DNA of 64,000 nucleotides from contig PUDQ02000014.1 of the NCBI GenBank assembly GCA_002964805.2, forward strand, positions 806,001 to 870,000, in the 5' to 3' direction. Made by a program: the position numbers and the translations under genes. The notes under the pieces are model-generated. The model searched no databases. It saw only the letters and a program-made list of their open reading frames with translations, and was not told the DNA's origin. Shown here piece by piece: positions 31,531 to 43,318 of this stretch (positions are counted from its first letter, which is position 1; each line of letters opens with the position of its first letter). The stretch comes from Trametes villosa. Lineage: Eukaryota > Basidiomycota > Agaricomycetes > Polyporales > Polyporaceae.

Positions 31531-31532
31531 GA

Positions 31533-32830
31533 TCAGAAGCAGCGAGAACTGCACGTACGCAAATTCACGCTGAGGGCGACGGTCCGGGATGCAGAGCGGC
31601 AGGGATACTTGAAGAGGCACCGCTTCTCGTCTATCTCCTCAAGGAGATGCCTGAGAGTGCTCAGGCTGGTAGTAAGGGAGGAGGGATTCTTGAATGCTAC
31701 GCGATCCTTCGGCCATCCAACCAACTCCACGCCATATTTCAGGACGACGCCGCCCTCGTGATTGACGTAGTTCATGATCGCGCCGTCGTTGTTCGTGATG
31801 TCCACTACCCGAGGGTTATTCGCGTACCTGACCCTGATCACTGCCCGATTACTCACCTAGCATTGTGTGAATCTTCTCACGGATCTCACTCTTCAAGTGC
31901 TCCGCCCTGTCCTTGGAGGACATCTTCAGAGCTAGTAAGGGTGATCTCCGGTTAGCAACACGAACGCGGCCATCGAGACATTGCACGCGCGCACCGTTGA
32001 AGTCGCACCCTGCCATAGCGAAGGCCTCCAACATCACACCCACTGTCTCCGTGTCCCATCCCTTACGCACCACAACCTTGAGGTAGTCCGCTGAACTCCG
32101 CGGTGTTCGTGACGAAGCAGAAAAAGCCGTCCACGCCCACGCGGTTCTTGAGAGCAAAAGCCTGCCGGGGTATGAGAATCGCGCATGCAAGACTTGATCC
32201 CATTGGGGAGAAACATACCAGATTCTGCATCTGCGCCATGCAGTGCTGCAAGTCATTCGCACGCGCCTTCTGGGTGAGACGCGTCCCAAATTTACGCGTG
32301 TCGCGCTGCTCCTCCAGCTCCTTGATGAGATCTTCCTTTTGCTGATCCGTAAGCGCGTGATACTTGTCGATATTGTCGCGTTGTATATCTATCAAGCGTT
32401 CCGCCTCACCGGGCACGGCGGCTAGGAGAGCGGCGGTCAACGGGCCGTTCACGACACAATCGAACTTCCTGTACTTACCTTCATTGACCTCTTTCGCAAT
32501 ATGATGCGACCACGCGTTGTAGGCATTGGGCTTCCTGTCTTTCTGCGCCTCAGAGGCCCCAGAGAACATGAGCTGCAAATAATGACCGGGCTTGTTGCCG
32601 AATTTCTGGGCAAGACGCGCAGCAAAAGCCAAGGTATCTTGATGCCACTGCTGGAGCTCAGTACTGAGATTGCGCTGCTTGGTCTTCGCCGCCGCTTGCA
32701 TCGACGCGCGTTGCTCCGGAGAGATTTTGACCGCTGGTTTCCGTTGCGCTGGGACATTCGGGCGCGCGGTTACTCGCGTGGTTGGCGCGTAAGAAACATT
32801 GTGGGTTGGGGGTGGGCGGTCGGCGGACAT
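31533..32830 (-). CDS. Agaricomycete-specific multicopy protein (helical, GVELVGWP family)
   Basis: ATG at 32830 (MSADRPPPTHNVSYAP). A disordered start leads to RKPNAYNAWSHHIAKEVNEG (HMG-box-like helix), KYHALTDQQKEDLIKELEEQ, ANDLQHCMAQMQNL, an intron (GTATGT ... CGGCAG, ~32158-32217), GVDGFFCFVTNTAEFSG, then VEAFAMAGCDFNGARV-type text in another frame, KDRAEHLKSEIREKIHTMLG, an intron, and LKYGVELVGWPKDRVAFKNP with SLTTSLSTLRHLLEEI to about 31533. This block order matches a family with very many copies in mushroom genomes; its function is unknown. The frame switch near 32100 needs a missed intron or a frameshift. Confidence 0.6.
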
Positions 32831-33390
32831 CGCGAGGCACTCAGCAGGGAGGGGCAAGACACAGCAGAGCGGGGGTTTTCCAGAGTCACCGTCGGGAACG
32901 AGGAGGAGAACGCGTACACCGCGCTTTTTTTTTAACTGACACTGCAGGCAATCGAGTTGCACAGAAATGCATTAGACGCGACAACGGAGGACCAAGAAAG
33001 CGAGTTGTATGTACAAACTGGATCACAGACGGCGACGGTAGCGAACAGCACGGACACGATGACACCAAGAACTTTTCGGCCGCTACGGCTCAACCCTCGA
33101 GCGCTGCCTCCCCGTGCGCCGCGCAGTCCTGCTGCATCGCGTCGACGATCTCGTTGACGGCGGTGTTGTCGTCGATGCCGAGCAGAGCGTGCCACTTGTG
33201 GTTGCCACTGTTATATTATAAATGCCCACGAAGCTGGTGCACACTCTGTGTATTCTGTGGCCAGCTTTTATAATTGTTTATTCTGTTGACCACCTGTTAT
33301 ATTATACCGGTCCCAGTGTTGTATAATATGTATGGGACACCCTAGGGGCTGTTGTATTATATATTGTGCCGCACCACTTTGCGGTTTTAT

Positions 33391-33535
33391 ATTGTACAAT
33401 CGCCTGCGTATTGCTCCTGCGTATTTGAATTGTACAATCGCCTGCGTATTGCTCCTGCGTATTTGAATTGTACAATCGTCTGCGCATTGCTCCTGCGTAT
33501 TTGAATTGTACAATCGTCTGCGTATTTGAATATTT
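33391..33535 (+). repeat. 38-bp tandem repeat
   Basis: Unit ATTGTACAATCGCCTGCGTA followed by TTGCTCCTGCGTATTTGA begins at 33391, 33429, 33467 and 33505 (last copy shortened). The period is exactly 38 bp and is not coding (38 is not a multiple of 3). Confidence 0.9.
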
Positions 33536-33539
33536 GTGG

Positions 33540-33715
33540 GGGGAATATTTGGGGGCCGGAAATATATGCAGGCGGGGAATATATGTGGGCGAGCATCATT
33601 TGCGGGCGGGGAATATATGCGGACAGGAAACATTTGCGGGCAAGCATTATTTGCGGGCCGGGAATACTTGCGGTCGAGCATTATTTGGCCGGGAATATTT
33701 GCGGGCGGGCCCGCA
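33540..33715 (+). repeat. Degenerate GGGAATATTTGCGGGC array
   Basis: Directly follows the 38-bp array. GGGAATAT and TTTGCGGGC alternate with irregular spacing across ~175 bp. Both arrays together give a false minus-strand ORF. Confidence 0.75.
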
Positions 33716-34027
33716 TACAGCAAACCGCCTTTTCCTCCCTCAGGCCGTCGTATCGGGAAATGCTACTCAATGCCGGAGGAGGGCAAAACACCCCTCCCAC
33801 ATATGAACTCTTCTCCTAAGTCGCTCAGGTACCGGCTTTCCTATTCTGACCGAGACGGCAGCGGGGCCAGCACTGGACCCCGAAACCGCATGTAGACGCC
33901 TGCGGCAGGCCGCTGACGGGCCATAGCAAATGGGGACAAACATATGTATTAGAGCACCGGAACCGGGTTACATAGACGAGGAAGACAATAATCAACGAGC
34001 TTGAAGGCGACATGACGCGCGGTGACA

Positions 34028-36725
34028 CTACATGACGCGCGGGCGCTTGCTCGGACGCTCGTTACCGTCGCCGCATTCGCTAAGGGCGCGGACATAGTCA
34101 GTGATAGAGTGGCAAACCCAGCGAACGTCGTCGACTGCCGAGAGCACGTCGTCCATGGCCGCCCCCTCCTCACGCGCTGCCCACAGCCACCAAGCCAGGG
34201 TGAGCACAACAAGGAAGAATCCGTTGCTCCCACCCCGCGCGACCGTCTCCCAGTGCCCCGGATCAACCGGCTCGATGCGCGGCAGAGGCCACTGCCCATC
34301 GTCGGGGGACCGTGTGGCAGGCTGTAAGGAGACCCACCATTGCTTCCAAGCAACGGCGAACTGGGAGGGGGATTTGATCTTCGGGAGCTTTTCGTACTGA
34401 CGGTGATTCTTCATCCACAACTTGACCTCCTCAGGGCGGAACTCGGTCGCGAGCCGCTTGTGACCGTCCTATGAGTGTCTTCAGCACGGCAATACCCTGT
34501 ACAAACTCAAACCGCACTCACCGGACCACGGAGGGTCTCCACAGCCTTCTCAAACACCAGCCACTCTTCGACGAGGGCCTTCCACCCGTCCCCGCCGTCG
34601 ATGAGGGCGAAGTAAGTCGTGGCCTCCGTGACCCAATCCCGCTGCGCGGGAGCATTGGCAGCCTGAGGCGAGGGCTCTCCTGGCGCAACCGCGACGGAAG
34701 TGGTAGGCGGGCGGGCGATTTCGATCTGACCGGTTGTGGCCGCATTGGCGAGGTCGGACGCGGTACGAGTAGCACCCCCGTCGGGCGACGGTGTGGTCGT
34801 GGCAGAGGGCGCACCGGGGGAGGAGGCAGTCGCCGTGCCGTCGCGCTCGGTGGCACGGCCGGAGAGTGACGCGGTCGACTCACTGGAGGTGCTGATCGCC
34901 TGCGAGGTCGCTGTCGTGGCAGTCGTCGGCGGCGGTGAGTCAGGGGGCGGCACTTGAGCTTCTTGCCCGGAGGACGCGTCTGTGGGCCCGCCATCCGCAG
35001 TCGGCGTCGGCGTGTGGCCAACCAGAGAGAGAGTCGCCGCAGGCGACGAATCAGCGTTGTTCGCGCCTTCCGAGGAGGTGGTGGACAGCTGAGGCGCGGA
35101 TGCCGGCGTGGGCTTCTGCCTGGATGAGCGCCGAGTGGGGGCGCTCGGCGCAGGCTTCTCCCGCTTCTTGCGGGGCTTCTTCATTTGGGCCTGCAGCGCA
35201 GCGGCGTCCTTGTTCAGACCCAACATCCTCATGAGCTCCTCGTTCTGCGCTATCGTAGCGCGTCGCCCATCCTCGTAGTCGACTTCCTTGGGCTGTTTAT
35301 GCTTGGGCGGCCGCTTGGTCGCCGCAGTGGCTGTGTCGTCGTTCTGGCCATCCGCGTCCGACCGCTTGCGTCCTTCACCGCCGTTCCGTCCGGCTTCATC
35401 GTCTGTCGCGCCCCCTTCGGAGCCTTCGCCTTCGCTGCCGGACAGTGCTGCGTGTTGAGCTTGGGAGGACGTGGGTGGCCCCGCGGAAGCGGCGGAGGAC
35501 GAGCTGTCGCCGCTCTCGTGGCCCATCATGTAAGCCTCATGGAGTCGTTTGGCGATGTCCGGAGCTAATACGACGTCAGTAACTCTCTATTAATGCAGCA
35601 GTCGCCAGATCTTACAGTAGCAACTGACGATGAACTTATTGAAAGCCTTCTCCAGATTGTCCCACTCGGGGGAAGCTTCCGGTAAGTGCTTCCCTAAGTT
35701 CAACGTCTGGCCCTGGTGCAGGCTGACACAGTACGTCAGAACGTTGCGGCGCGCAGTGCAGCTATCGCAAGGACTCACAAGATCGCGGAGAACTCGCCAT
35801 TGTCCGGGCGCGACCCTCCGACGAGGATCGTGCTCTTCCAGCCGGTCTGTTCTTCAATGCGCGCGAGAACGCCTTGCAACGTCTTCGGGAGGAGGTCAAT
35901 CAAGCTAGGTTAACACGGTCAGCGCTCAATTACCACAGTGTTATAGCATTGAACTCACTCCTGTACGTTGTGTGCAGACTTCGCTAGCTCGGCGTCCTCG
36001 GCGGTGCTCACCACCTCGCCGTCCTCGTCGAGCTGGAAGTGCCCCAAGCCGCTCACTTCCGGTCCCCTGTCCCGATGCGCCTCAACCTGCGCCTTGACCT
36101 CCTCGGACTCGCCCTCGAGCATCTTCGCCGTGCCCGCGCACGCGAACTTCCACCACGCGATCGGCCCTTTCTCCTCCTCGCCTTCCTCCTCGCCCTTCTC
36201 GCCTTCCTCCTTGCCCTCTTCGCCCTCCTTCTCGCTGGCGCCCGCGTTGTGGCTCTCTGCGTACTCCTTCCGGTAAGCGTCGTACTTCTTCCGCAGTTCG
36301 GGCATGACCTTGTCCGTATACAGGTTCATGTATGCCTGATAGGGATGAATGCGTCCGCTCTTCTTCGGGATCAGATGAAGCCCGGCACCGCCCTTCTTCG
36401 ACTTCCCTTGCGGCTTTCCCAAGCGGCGGTTCCAAAACCACGTCTTGAGTTGCTTCGAGCGCGCTAGGTAAGCAAAGAGATGGTCAGATGGGGTTAGATT
36501 GCTCACCTCTTTCCGCTGTTCTGCAGATATGACACGGTTCTTCTCCTTCTTCTCCTCCAGGTGCTTCTTCGTCACCGGGTCGGTCCAGAACTTGTCAAAG
36601 TACGCCTGCTCCACGCGGTCGAGGCATTTCTTTGTGTCTCCTTTGGCTTGTGCGGCATGGAATGCGGCGACCTGATCTTCGAGCCAGACCAACTGGTCGG
36701 GCGGGGCCCACGGCTGGCGTCCCAT
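34028..36725 (-). CDS. Agaricomycete-specific multicopy gene (WLEDQ...NGFF family)
   Basis: ATG at 36725. N-terminus QPWAPPDQLVWLEDQVAAF, then RSKQLKTWFWNRRLGKPQGK, a Glu/Lys/Gly tract, GPIAWWKFACAGTAKMLEGE, an intron (~35925-35955), KTLQGVLARIEEQTGWKSTI, NLGKHLPEASPEWDNLEKAF, an intron, and a long Ser/Thr/Ala/Pro region with YEDGRRATIAQNEELMRMLG. The end has EVKLWMKNHRQYEKLPKIKS, KQWWVSLQPATRSPDDGQWP and GGSNGFFLVVLTLAWWLWAA to the stop at 34028. The same order occurs in many copies across mushroom genomes; function unknown. It is related at both ends to the genes at 18751-23313 and 55938-58590. No clear disabling change is seen. Confidence 0.65.
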
Positions 36726-37036
36726 CTCAAGTCTGCCACGTCGAGGATGGGGGAGGGACGGAAGGGGAAGAATAATATATTTTACAACACCAGGCCCCTT
36801 CCGATCTCGCAGCGGGATCCTCCGCTGCGGCGCGCGGTCGCGATCTTGCTGACCTTGGCCTCAATCCTGAGTCCGGATTTAGATAAAGCCCGATCTCAAT
36901 GTGATCGTCTTCCTCCTCCAGCCCCCGTCATTCGAACCTTGCCCACTCCCCTCTCATCCTCTCATCGCCGTACAAGTAAGCGCGTTTGCCCTTCGCTGCT
37001 TGCCCTAGGTACTAATAGAGCAATCAGGCTGGTATC
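36726..37036. other. Divergent intergenic region
   Basis: Lies between the minus-strand gene starting at 36725 and the plus-strand ORF at 37037. A/T-rich AATAATATATTTTACA near 36770 and pyrimidine runs suit a shared promoter, but no specific site is identified. Confidence 0.3.
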
Positions 37037-37411
37037 ATGCGCCGTCCCGCCGTCCGGGAGGCCCCTCCTGTCCAGGATCCTGGCGATCAGCTCCCCGATC
37101 TCTCGCAACTGACCATCTCCCCGCCCACGCAGTCTGCCCTCGGCCTGTCTGTCGGCGAAGCAGACGAGCTCCTCCTCGCGTCTCCTCGTCCGCCCACGAC
37201 ACCGCTTCCGAGGCAGACCGCCGCTCTGTCCGCGGGCTCCGCGAGCCCCGAATCGCCGACTCATGGCGCGCTCTCGGTGGACACCGTTTCTGTCAACGTC
37301 TCGGTGCAGGCCCACCGCACCACCGTCGTTGTCACGTCCTCGACCCCGCGCAATGGCGCGCGTAGCGGGGGCACGCGCCGTCGACATGCTGGACCGACAG
37401 TCACCAGGTGA
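37037..37411 (+). CDS. Hypothetical 124-aa Ser/Pro/Thr-rich protein or truncated exon
   Basis: ATG at 37037 (MRRPAVREAPPVQDPGDQLP), then QLTISPPTQSALGLSVGEAD. It is low-complexity, with TAG... stop context exactly where the A/T-rich repeat starts (~37408), so it may be the beginning of a gene cut by that repeat. No family recognised. Confidence 0.35.
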   Translation: MRRPAVREAPPVQDPGDQLPDLSQLTISPPTQSALGLSVGEADELLLASPRPPTTPLPRQTAALSAGSASPESPTHGALSVDTVSVNVSVQAHRTTVVVTSSTPRNGARSGGTRRRHAGPTVTR

Positions 37412-37705
37412 CCCTAATATTTTCATTATCTCACCCATTAGTTAATGCAAATCGTCCATTATGGACCCCATGAAGATAATTGGGCTGATTATTGTCCTTT
37501 GCCTCTGCACCCAGTAGTCTCGATTAAGATTCATTAAGGTAATTGCTATAATGAACATTTAATGCAGGCCGATCCTGGCTCACACGTCGACTTTGCCACA
37601 GGTTGATAATCAGCTATAATGGGCCATGATCTTGCCATAATGTCTCATTAGAGTCCTCACTGCTTCGCCAATTATAGACCATAATGAACGATAATGATAT
37701 AGTAC
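37408..37705 (+). repeat. A/T-rich dispersed repeat, copy 1
   Basis: About 300 bp with recurring CCATTAT/ATAATGG words. The block CCCATTAGTTAATGCAAATC matches the complement of 58626-58965 (CCATTACTTAATGCAAATC), and further similarity follows (TAATTG.GCTG.ATTA). Ends CTAATATTTTCATTATC and, on the other strand, CTATATCATTATCG suggest short inverted termini, as in a MITE. Confidence 0.6.
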
Positions 37706-37732
37706 GAAGGTGATACAGTGTAGTTGAGCGTG

Positions 37733-40700
37733 CTAGTCCATATACAACGCCTTCAGCGCGTCCTCGTAAGGGGCCATATCATGCCCAAGGTCCTGCAGGT
37801 CGCCTTGCAAGGACTAAAGCTCATCAGCAGCGTACGCAGGGTAGTGATAGCAAACATGGCTTACTAGTGTGTGATCGAGGCGCTCTCCATCCACCCCTGG
37901 AGTGCGTGCAGACTCGTACGCGGTCTTGCACTCATCCCGCATACGTTCATACATTCGCGCTTGTTGGCGCGCATAAGCTACGTGTCCTGTGGGAAGGTCA
38001 GTACGTTCCGCAACAGTTACCCATGCTCGTCTCAAGCTGTCGAGGCCGCGCGTTGAGTGGCGGAACTCAGCGCATATGATGTTGACGGCTTCGTCGTGCC
38101 GCGTCTTCTCTGCTCGTGCCCGCTGCCACTGTGCGCACTCGGCTATTGATAGTCTGCGATCAGTACGCTGATAGATAGGGCGAGCGTCGATACGTACATG
38201 AGTGTAGCCACTCCGGCTGTTCGTTGCGCTCAGGGGACGTGTCTTGTCTCGTGCGCTTGCTTAGGGTTAGGGTTAGGGTAAGCGTCTGCTTGGCCGCGGG
38301 GGCCTCGAAGACGGACCAGATCCACGAGCCCGAGACCTGGGAATCGCCTTGCGTGCGGGGGACTTTGAGGTCGGTAATGAGCAGGTCCGCCTTCTTGTTG
38401 ATGAGCCTCAAGCGGGAGGATACGTTGTCAGAGGCCGCACCCGCCTTCGGGTCCAGGAGGCGGCGAAGGGTCTCGATACGGGTGAAGTTGTTGTTGTAGC
38501 GGTCCGCGAGCCGGTGAGACAGTTGGCGCGCCTTCGTGATATCGGTGTTTGCCCTCGTGTGCTCTTTTGTGCCGTGAGCGTGAGTCTTCTTGCTGTCAAG
38601 GTACGCGGACGTATGCCGCACGGCCTGCCGAACCTCTTCGAGCTGGTCGAAGGCCAGGCCGATTCGGATCTTCAACTCGTATGTAGCGAGGAGACTCAGA
38701 TCGTACTGTTCGATCTCCGAGGAACTGAAGTCCGACGGAAGTCCGAGCAGCCCAGCCTCCTCGTCGTCGAGGGCTTGATCGTCATCGTCCTCCTCTGCAT
38801 GAGCCGCCTCATCGTCGTCGTCGTCGTTGAACAGCTGTAGCAGTGGCATCTGCTTCTTCTGGAGCAGACGCCAGCGCTTCAGCTTGTCGCGGTACGCCGC
38901 GGCCGCAGCCGTGAGTGGCTCGCGTGCCTCATCCGTGAGCTCGTCGCCATCGCGAACAAGTTGTCGGCGTGTGGTTAGTTTGTACCTAACCCGTTGATCA
39001 GCTACAGGCAGCGCATGATTGCATGTAGCTGCTCACCGATCGCAATCGAGCTCGATCCCCGTCTTGATGAACTGAGCGGCACGCTTGCGGAGCTCAGCTG
39101 CGACAGCCGTCGCGTTCTTGTTCTTGCCGTTCTCGTGTACCTCGACCAAGTTCTCGAAAACGGTCTGCCGAGTGGGGACTATGAGGGAAACAGAGATTAG
39201 TAAGGCATAGGACATGGGTGAGGAGAAACGTACATTGCGACCGGTCTAGCATGTACACGCTACGACTAAAAGCAGCCTCCTTCTCTTTGTAGTTGACGGG
39301 TGTCGGTGCTTCCGTATGAATGTCCATGCGCGCCCACGCCGCCACCTTCGCAGGGCCTGCGAGGGCGGTAAGACTTGCGAGGTACGTCGTCGTGCGATGC
39401 TGACCTTCGTACGCTTGCTTGAGTTTCTTCGTCAGGTGCGAGCCTACAAAAAAGTCAGTATGCCGTCGCGCGCCATCGTGGAGCGGACTCACTGAGGGTC
39501 TCGAGCTTCTGCCTGTTCCAGAAGTTGAACAGGTCGTTCAACGTGTCGTGCCGCGCCCCCGCCGTCATCTCCCGTGTCGTGAGGCCGGCTATGTTCTGCT
39601 CTGCCCAGGGAGTCTCAACGCCTTCGCCGTGGGTGAGGCCGAAGCCAGCGGAGTAGCAGAGAGCGTAAACGACCTGGCAGAGCTCCTTGTGCGCATGGCT
39701 GTGGAACTTGGGCAGGCAGCACAAGAGGTTTTCCACCATGGGGACCAAGGCGGGAAAGTTCTCCCGGAAGCGTGGTAGGAGGTTGCGTAGGTAGATGCAT
39801 ATCACGTCGTACGTGAATGCGCGCTCCAAAAGCTCTTCGGTTCCCTCGAGACCGAAGCGGAGAGCGAGGTCCATCAGGTGATACCTACGAACCTGTCAGT
39901 CAACCGCAGCTGTGGAATGTAGATCTACATACCGTTCGCCGGTGATCAGATCGACGACTGCGCCCGACCGAAAGAAGACGTGGCTACAGGTGATAGCCAC
40001 AATCCCGCTAAGCTCCAGGAACCTGAACTTGCTCGCACGTTGCGACCGCGTGACTTGGAAGCCGCTGCACGTCTCGACCTGCACGATAGAGTCAGCATAC
40101 AGTACAATCCGATGTAGGCAGACGAACTTACGAGCTTGGTCTCGTCGTCCTCGTAGCTCTTGGCTAAGACTCGGCGTAACTCATCCGGCTTGACGAAGAA
40201 TCCCTGACCTGCTCCTAAGCTGACATCATCGGGGTCTGTGTTCTTTGCCTTCTTGTTGAGGCTGTGGTTGCCATCGCCGCCGAGGACGATACGGTAAATG
40301 TACCTGGAAGGGCAGGTGAGCTCCCGGTCACGTCGACGTCGTTCAAGCTACTCACCGTAAGCGATCCGGGGTCTGCTTCCACTCCTCTGGCAGGTTGAAT
40401 CCCGGGGACGGGCACGTCACACAAGGCACGGTGAGGTCGCCTATGCGCCGGTTTGGCACAACGAGGTCGTGGTAGAGACCGGCCCGTTTCGTCATCGTGA
40501 GGTGGGCGTAGAGACGGCTAACGACCCGAAACTCCTTGTAACGTGCCTACGAAAACGTCAGTGACTAGATTGCAATCCCAGGCGCAGTACAGACCTTGGC
40601 GTTACTAGGGAAGGCGTTGTCCGTCATGCGAGTCATCCACCGGATGAAGTCGTGGCTACTGATCTTCGCAGTGAGCCACAGCCCGTGCCAGGCGCGTAGC

Positions 40701-41590
40701 AGATCAACGGTGAACGCGCTCTGAGGGTTCGTGCGCGTCGCTGGCATGATCCGATTGCGGACTAGCTGGGAGATCGTGTCGGCATGTCCTGGGCACTGGC
40801 AGTAATAGATCTTGCACTGGTGATACCCGTTCGTGTGCCCGATGACGACGTTCGCCGCTTTCGAGTTCGTAGGCGAAGCGTGCTCGCAAGGTTCTCCTTC
40901 GTGCCCGAGGTAGATCGCATGGCCGAGTTCCGAGAGGTCGTGTCAGGTGTAGAAGCCACCGTTCCAGTGTTCGACGCGGTGGTACCAGAGGTCGCGGTGG
41001 TCCCGCACCATGCACTTCCGGCAGCGCGGTGAGCTGCTGGGACATTCCGTGCAGCGGTACCTGGCCGATGCGCCACACGGACACGGCTTGAGGTTGGGAG
41101 CCTCCCAAGACAGCATGTCGACGCCCAGTGCGTCGAAGTCCTTTTTCCAGTCCGCTAGAAGGGCCGAGATCTTCGTGGCCTATTCGTGTTGTTAGTCAGA
41201 GTTCGAATGAGGGTTCCTCGACGCACGCACCTTTGGAGCCTTCGCCTTGGATGCCTTCCGCGAGGGCGGCTCGACATCCTCCCACACGTCGACCGGTTCC
41301 ACCGCGGGTGGCATGGATGCCTGTGCATCGGCGTCGGGTGGCACGGATGCCTGTCCACCGTCTGTTCCGGCTATAGGTGCTGTTGAGGTCGATGGACCGG
41401 CCCCAGGATCGAACCGAACACGCTTGGAGGGGCCGTCGTCATACAGGAGCGCTTTCTCGACGGCTTCGACGCGCCCGTTCTCCCCGAGATGGTAGACTGT
41501 ATCGACAGCGACGGGTGGCGCAGCCGTTTGCGTGAGGAACTGGGTGTGCGGGAGCTTGCCTCGGACGCGTCTGAAGGCCGACCGGGCCAT
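37733..41590 (-). pseudogene. KDZ-family transposase 1
   Basis: ATG at 41590 (MARSAFRRVRGKLPHTQFLT). After a linker comes a Cys cluster (KPCPCGASARYRCTECPSSS, then RCRKCMVRDH), the KDZ-associated CxC type. An in-frame TGA at 40943-40945 follows GGFYT; a CGA-to-TGA change would explain it. Downstream are LTVPCVTCPSPGFNLPEEWK, the catalytic-core motif GGDGNHSLNKKAKNTDPDDV, GAGQGFFVKPDELR, AFTYDVICIYLRNLLPRF, LPKFHSHAHKELC and HGEGVETPWAEQNIAG (conserved Glu), TTREMTAGARHDTLNDLFNF, then LLGLPSDFSSSEIEQYDLSL and WIWSVFEAP. A last 51-nt intron leads to the stop at 37733. KDZ enzymes cut and paste DNA elements. One stop codon is the only clear damage. Confidence 0.85.
38262..38280 (+). repeat. Interstitial telomere-type repeat (TTAGGG)3
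   Basis: TTAGGGTTAGGGTTAGGGT lies inside the KDZ 1 reading frame and is read on the minus strand as a TLTLTL stretch. Confidence 0.95.
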
Positions 41591-41997
41591 CGTCGGGGAG
41601 CGGCGGGGAGCGAGTGACACGCCGCCGGAAGCGGGGAGCGGGGAGCGGGGAGCGGGGAGCGGTGTGCGAAGAGCGAGGAGAAGGTCCGAGAGAGAAGCGG
41701 GCAGACGCGAGCAGGAGCGGTAGCCACCGACCACCTTGTTCATCGGGGGTGGCTTATGTCGAGACAATGGCTCCGTGCCGCGCCGCGCTTTAGCCAGAGC
41801 CACCGACCACTCAGACCGCCGATTGATCCCACCCCACCATCAGCGGAATATGTACATGCGTGTCGGCACGAGGTATCGTTCTTCAGCTGTCAAGATTCAG
41901 TAAATCGTCACTACTTTTCGATTCTACGAGGGTGTTACACATGAGTAGAGAACGCGGAATGCGGTAATGTGATTAGTCCGAAGCCGTAGGTGTACAA
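41591..41997. other. Upstream region of KDZ 1
   Basis: 41620-41665 is a short GGGGAGC(G) repeat. The rest shows no coding sign; the hAT 2 target gene ends at 41998. Confidence 0.4.
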
Positions 41998-42021
41998 TTA
42001 TCGAACGCGGCGAGCAGGGAG
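41998..42021 (-). pseudogene. Detached last codons of the gene at 50361-52468
   Basis: Read on the minus strand from the target duplication CTCCCTGC, the pre-insertion frame would continue A-R-R-V-R and stop at TAA (41998-42000). hAT 2 separates these codons from the gene by 8.3 kb. Confidence 0.7.
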
Positions 42022-42160
42022 TAGGGTATAGCACGGGTCCGGGTTACCCGGGTCGGGTTTGCACGGGTTAGGCGCCCGGGTGCGGGTGCGGGTTGCAGCC
42101 AGGCGACCCGCGCCCTACTAGACACCCGCGCGGCACGGGTGGGCGCACCCACCTGCCATA
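42022..42160 (+). repeat. hAT 2 left terminal and subterminal repeats
   Basis: At least eight CGGGT/ACCCG words lie within the first ~140 bp after the terminal repeat, denser than in hAT 1. Confidence 0.75.
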
Positions 42161-43318
42161 AAAGGAAGCTCTCTCTAATCCAGCGCGGCCTCGCCAAGGG
42201 CGCCGCGCACCGCGCGGGTGGCCGCCACATTCTGCCCGAAATGGCTAAGAACTGTGCAGTTCTTCGCCCCGTGTACCAGCCCCGTAGTTTCGTTCCGGTA
42301 TCCGTAGCACTACACAAATTTTACTCTTGCCCTACTTCTACTGCCATGTCCAATCGTGCTGCACCTAAAAAGCGCACCCGAGCCTCTCTGGGTGACACCC
42401 CACCTCCCTCGAAGAAGCCCAAAGCTCCCGCGGAGACGTCCAACACGAGCGCGAAAAAAGGCCCGAAGGCCGCGGACAAAGACACGCGCGCAGCGGCGGC
42501 GGCCGCCAAGGGCGCCGGCGTGGCATCGAAGCCGGCCGCGGCTGCGGGGAAGGACGGCACGAAGGGCGGCGCTAAGCCGGCGAACGCGAAGCCGACGAAC
42601 GCGAAGTCGAAGACGAAGGCGCCTTCAAGCACGCGGCTCGGGCGCCAGGGGCCTACCACTCAAGGCGACGTGGAGGATGGGGACTTGGAGGAGCACGGGT
42701 TCGCCATCGTGAACCCCGACGGGGGTGCCGCAACGGAGCGCGAGGAGAGCTCCCCCGAGCCGGAAGAAGAGGACGCCGCGACGTTGGGTATGTGCCGCTG
42801 TCCCTGTCAACAATCATTACTAATGGTTAGTATCAGAACGCCTGAGTAAGGGATGGACTTCCCCGATTTACGCCTTCTTCAAGCCCGCCACGATCGAACG
42901 GCGCCCTCCCAACAATCGCCGGTGCCTCGTCTTCGCCTGCGCCGCGCGCGGCTGCACCGTGAAGATCCACCGCTTCCTCGGTGGGAAGGATGCGTCTTCG
43001 ACGGGCAACATGCGCCGCCACGCGACCACTTGCTGGGGACAAGATGCTGTGCGCGCGGGCGACTCGGCGAAGAACCTCTCCGTCGCCAGGGACAAGGTCG
43101 TCGCACCCCTGTTGAGGAACGGGTCAATCACGCAAGCGTTCGAACGCAAGCAGGGCGGGGTGACGTACTCGCATACGCCGCACACGCAGGTCGAGACGCG
43201 TACGGAGATCGTTAAGTGGCTTGCCGAGAATCTGCGCCCGTTCAAGATTGTCAGCGACCGCGGCTTCCTATGCATAATGAAAACGGGGTGCCCGGCTCAC
43301 TTCATTCCGTCGCCCTCG

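Noticed and set aside
33391..33535. CRISPR-like array
   Set aside because: Repeats are directly adjacent without spacers, and the organism is a eukaryote.
33268..33723. 151-codon minus-strand ORF
   Set aside because: Runs through two tandem arrays, one with a 38-bp period that shifts frame each unit.
38262..38280. Chromosome end nearby
   Set aside because: Only three units, flanked on both sides by ordinary coding and transposon sequence.
37733..41590. TET/JBP oxygenase gene near KDZ, as known from some basidiomycetes
   Set aside because: No HxD iron-binding or downstream Arg/His motif was found in any frame of the neighbouring genes.
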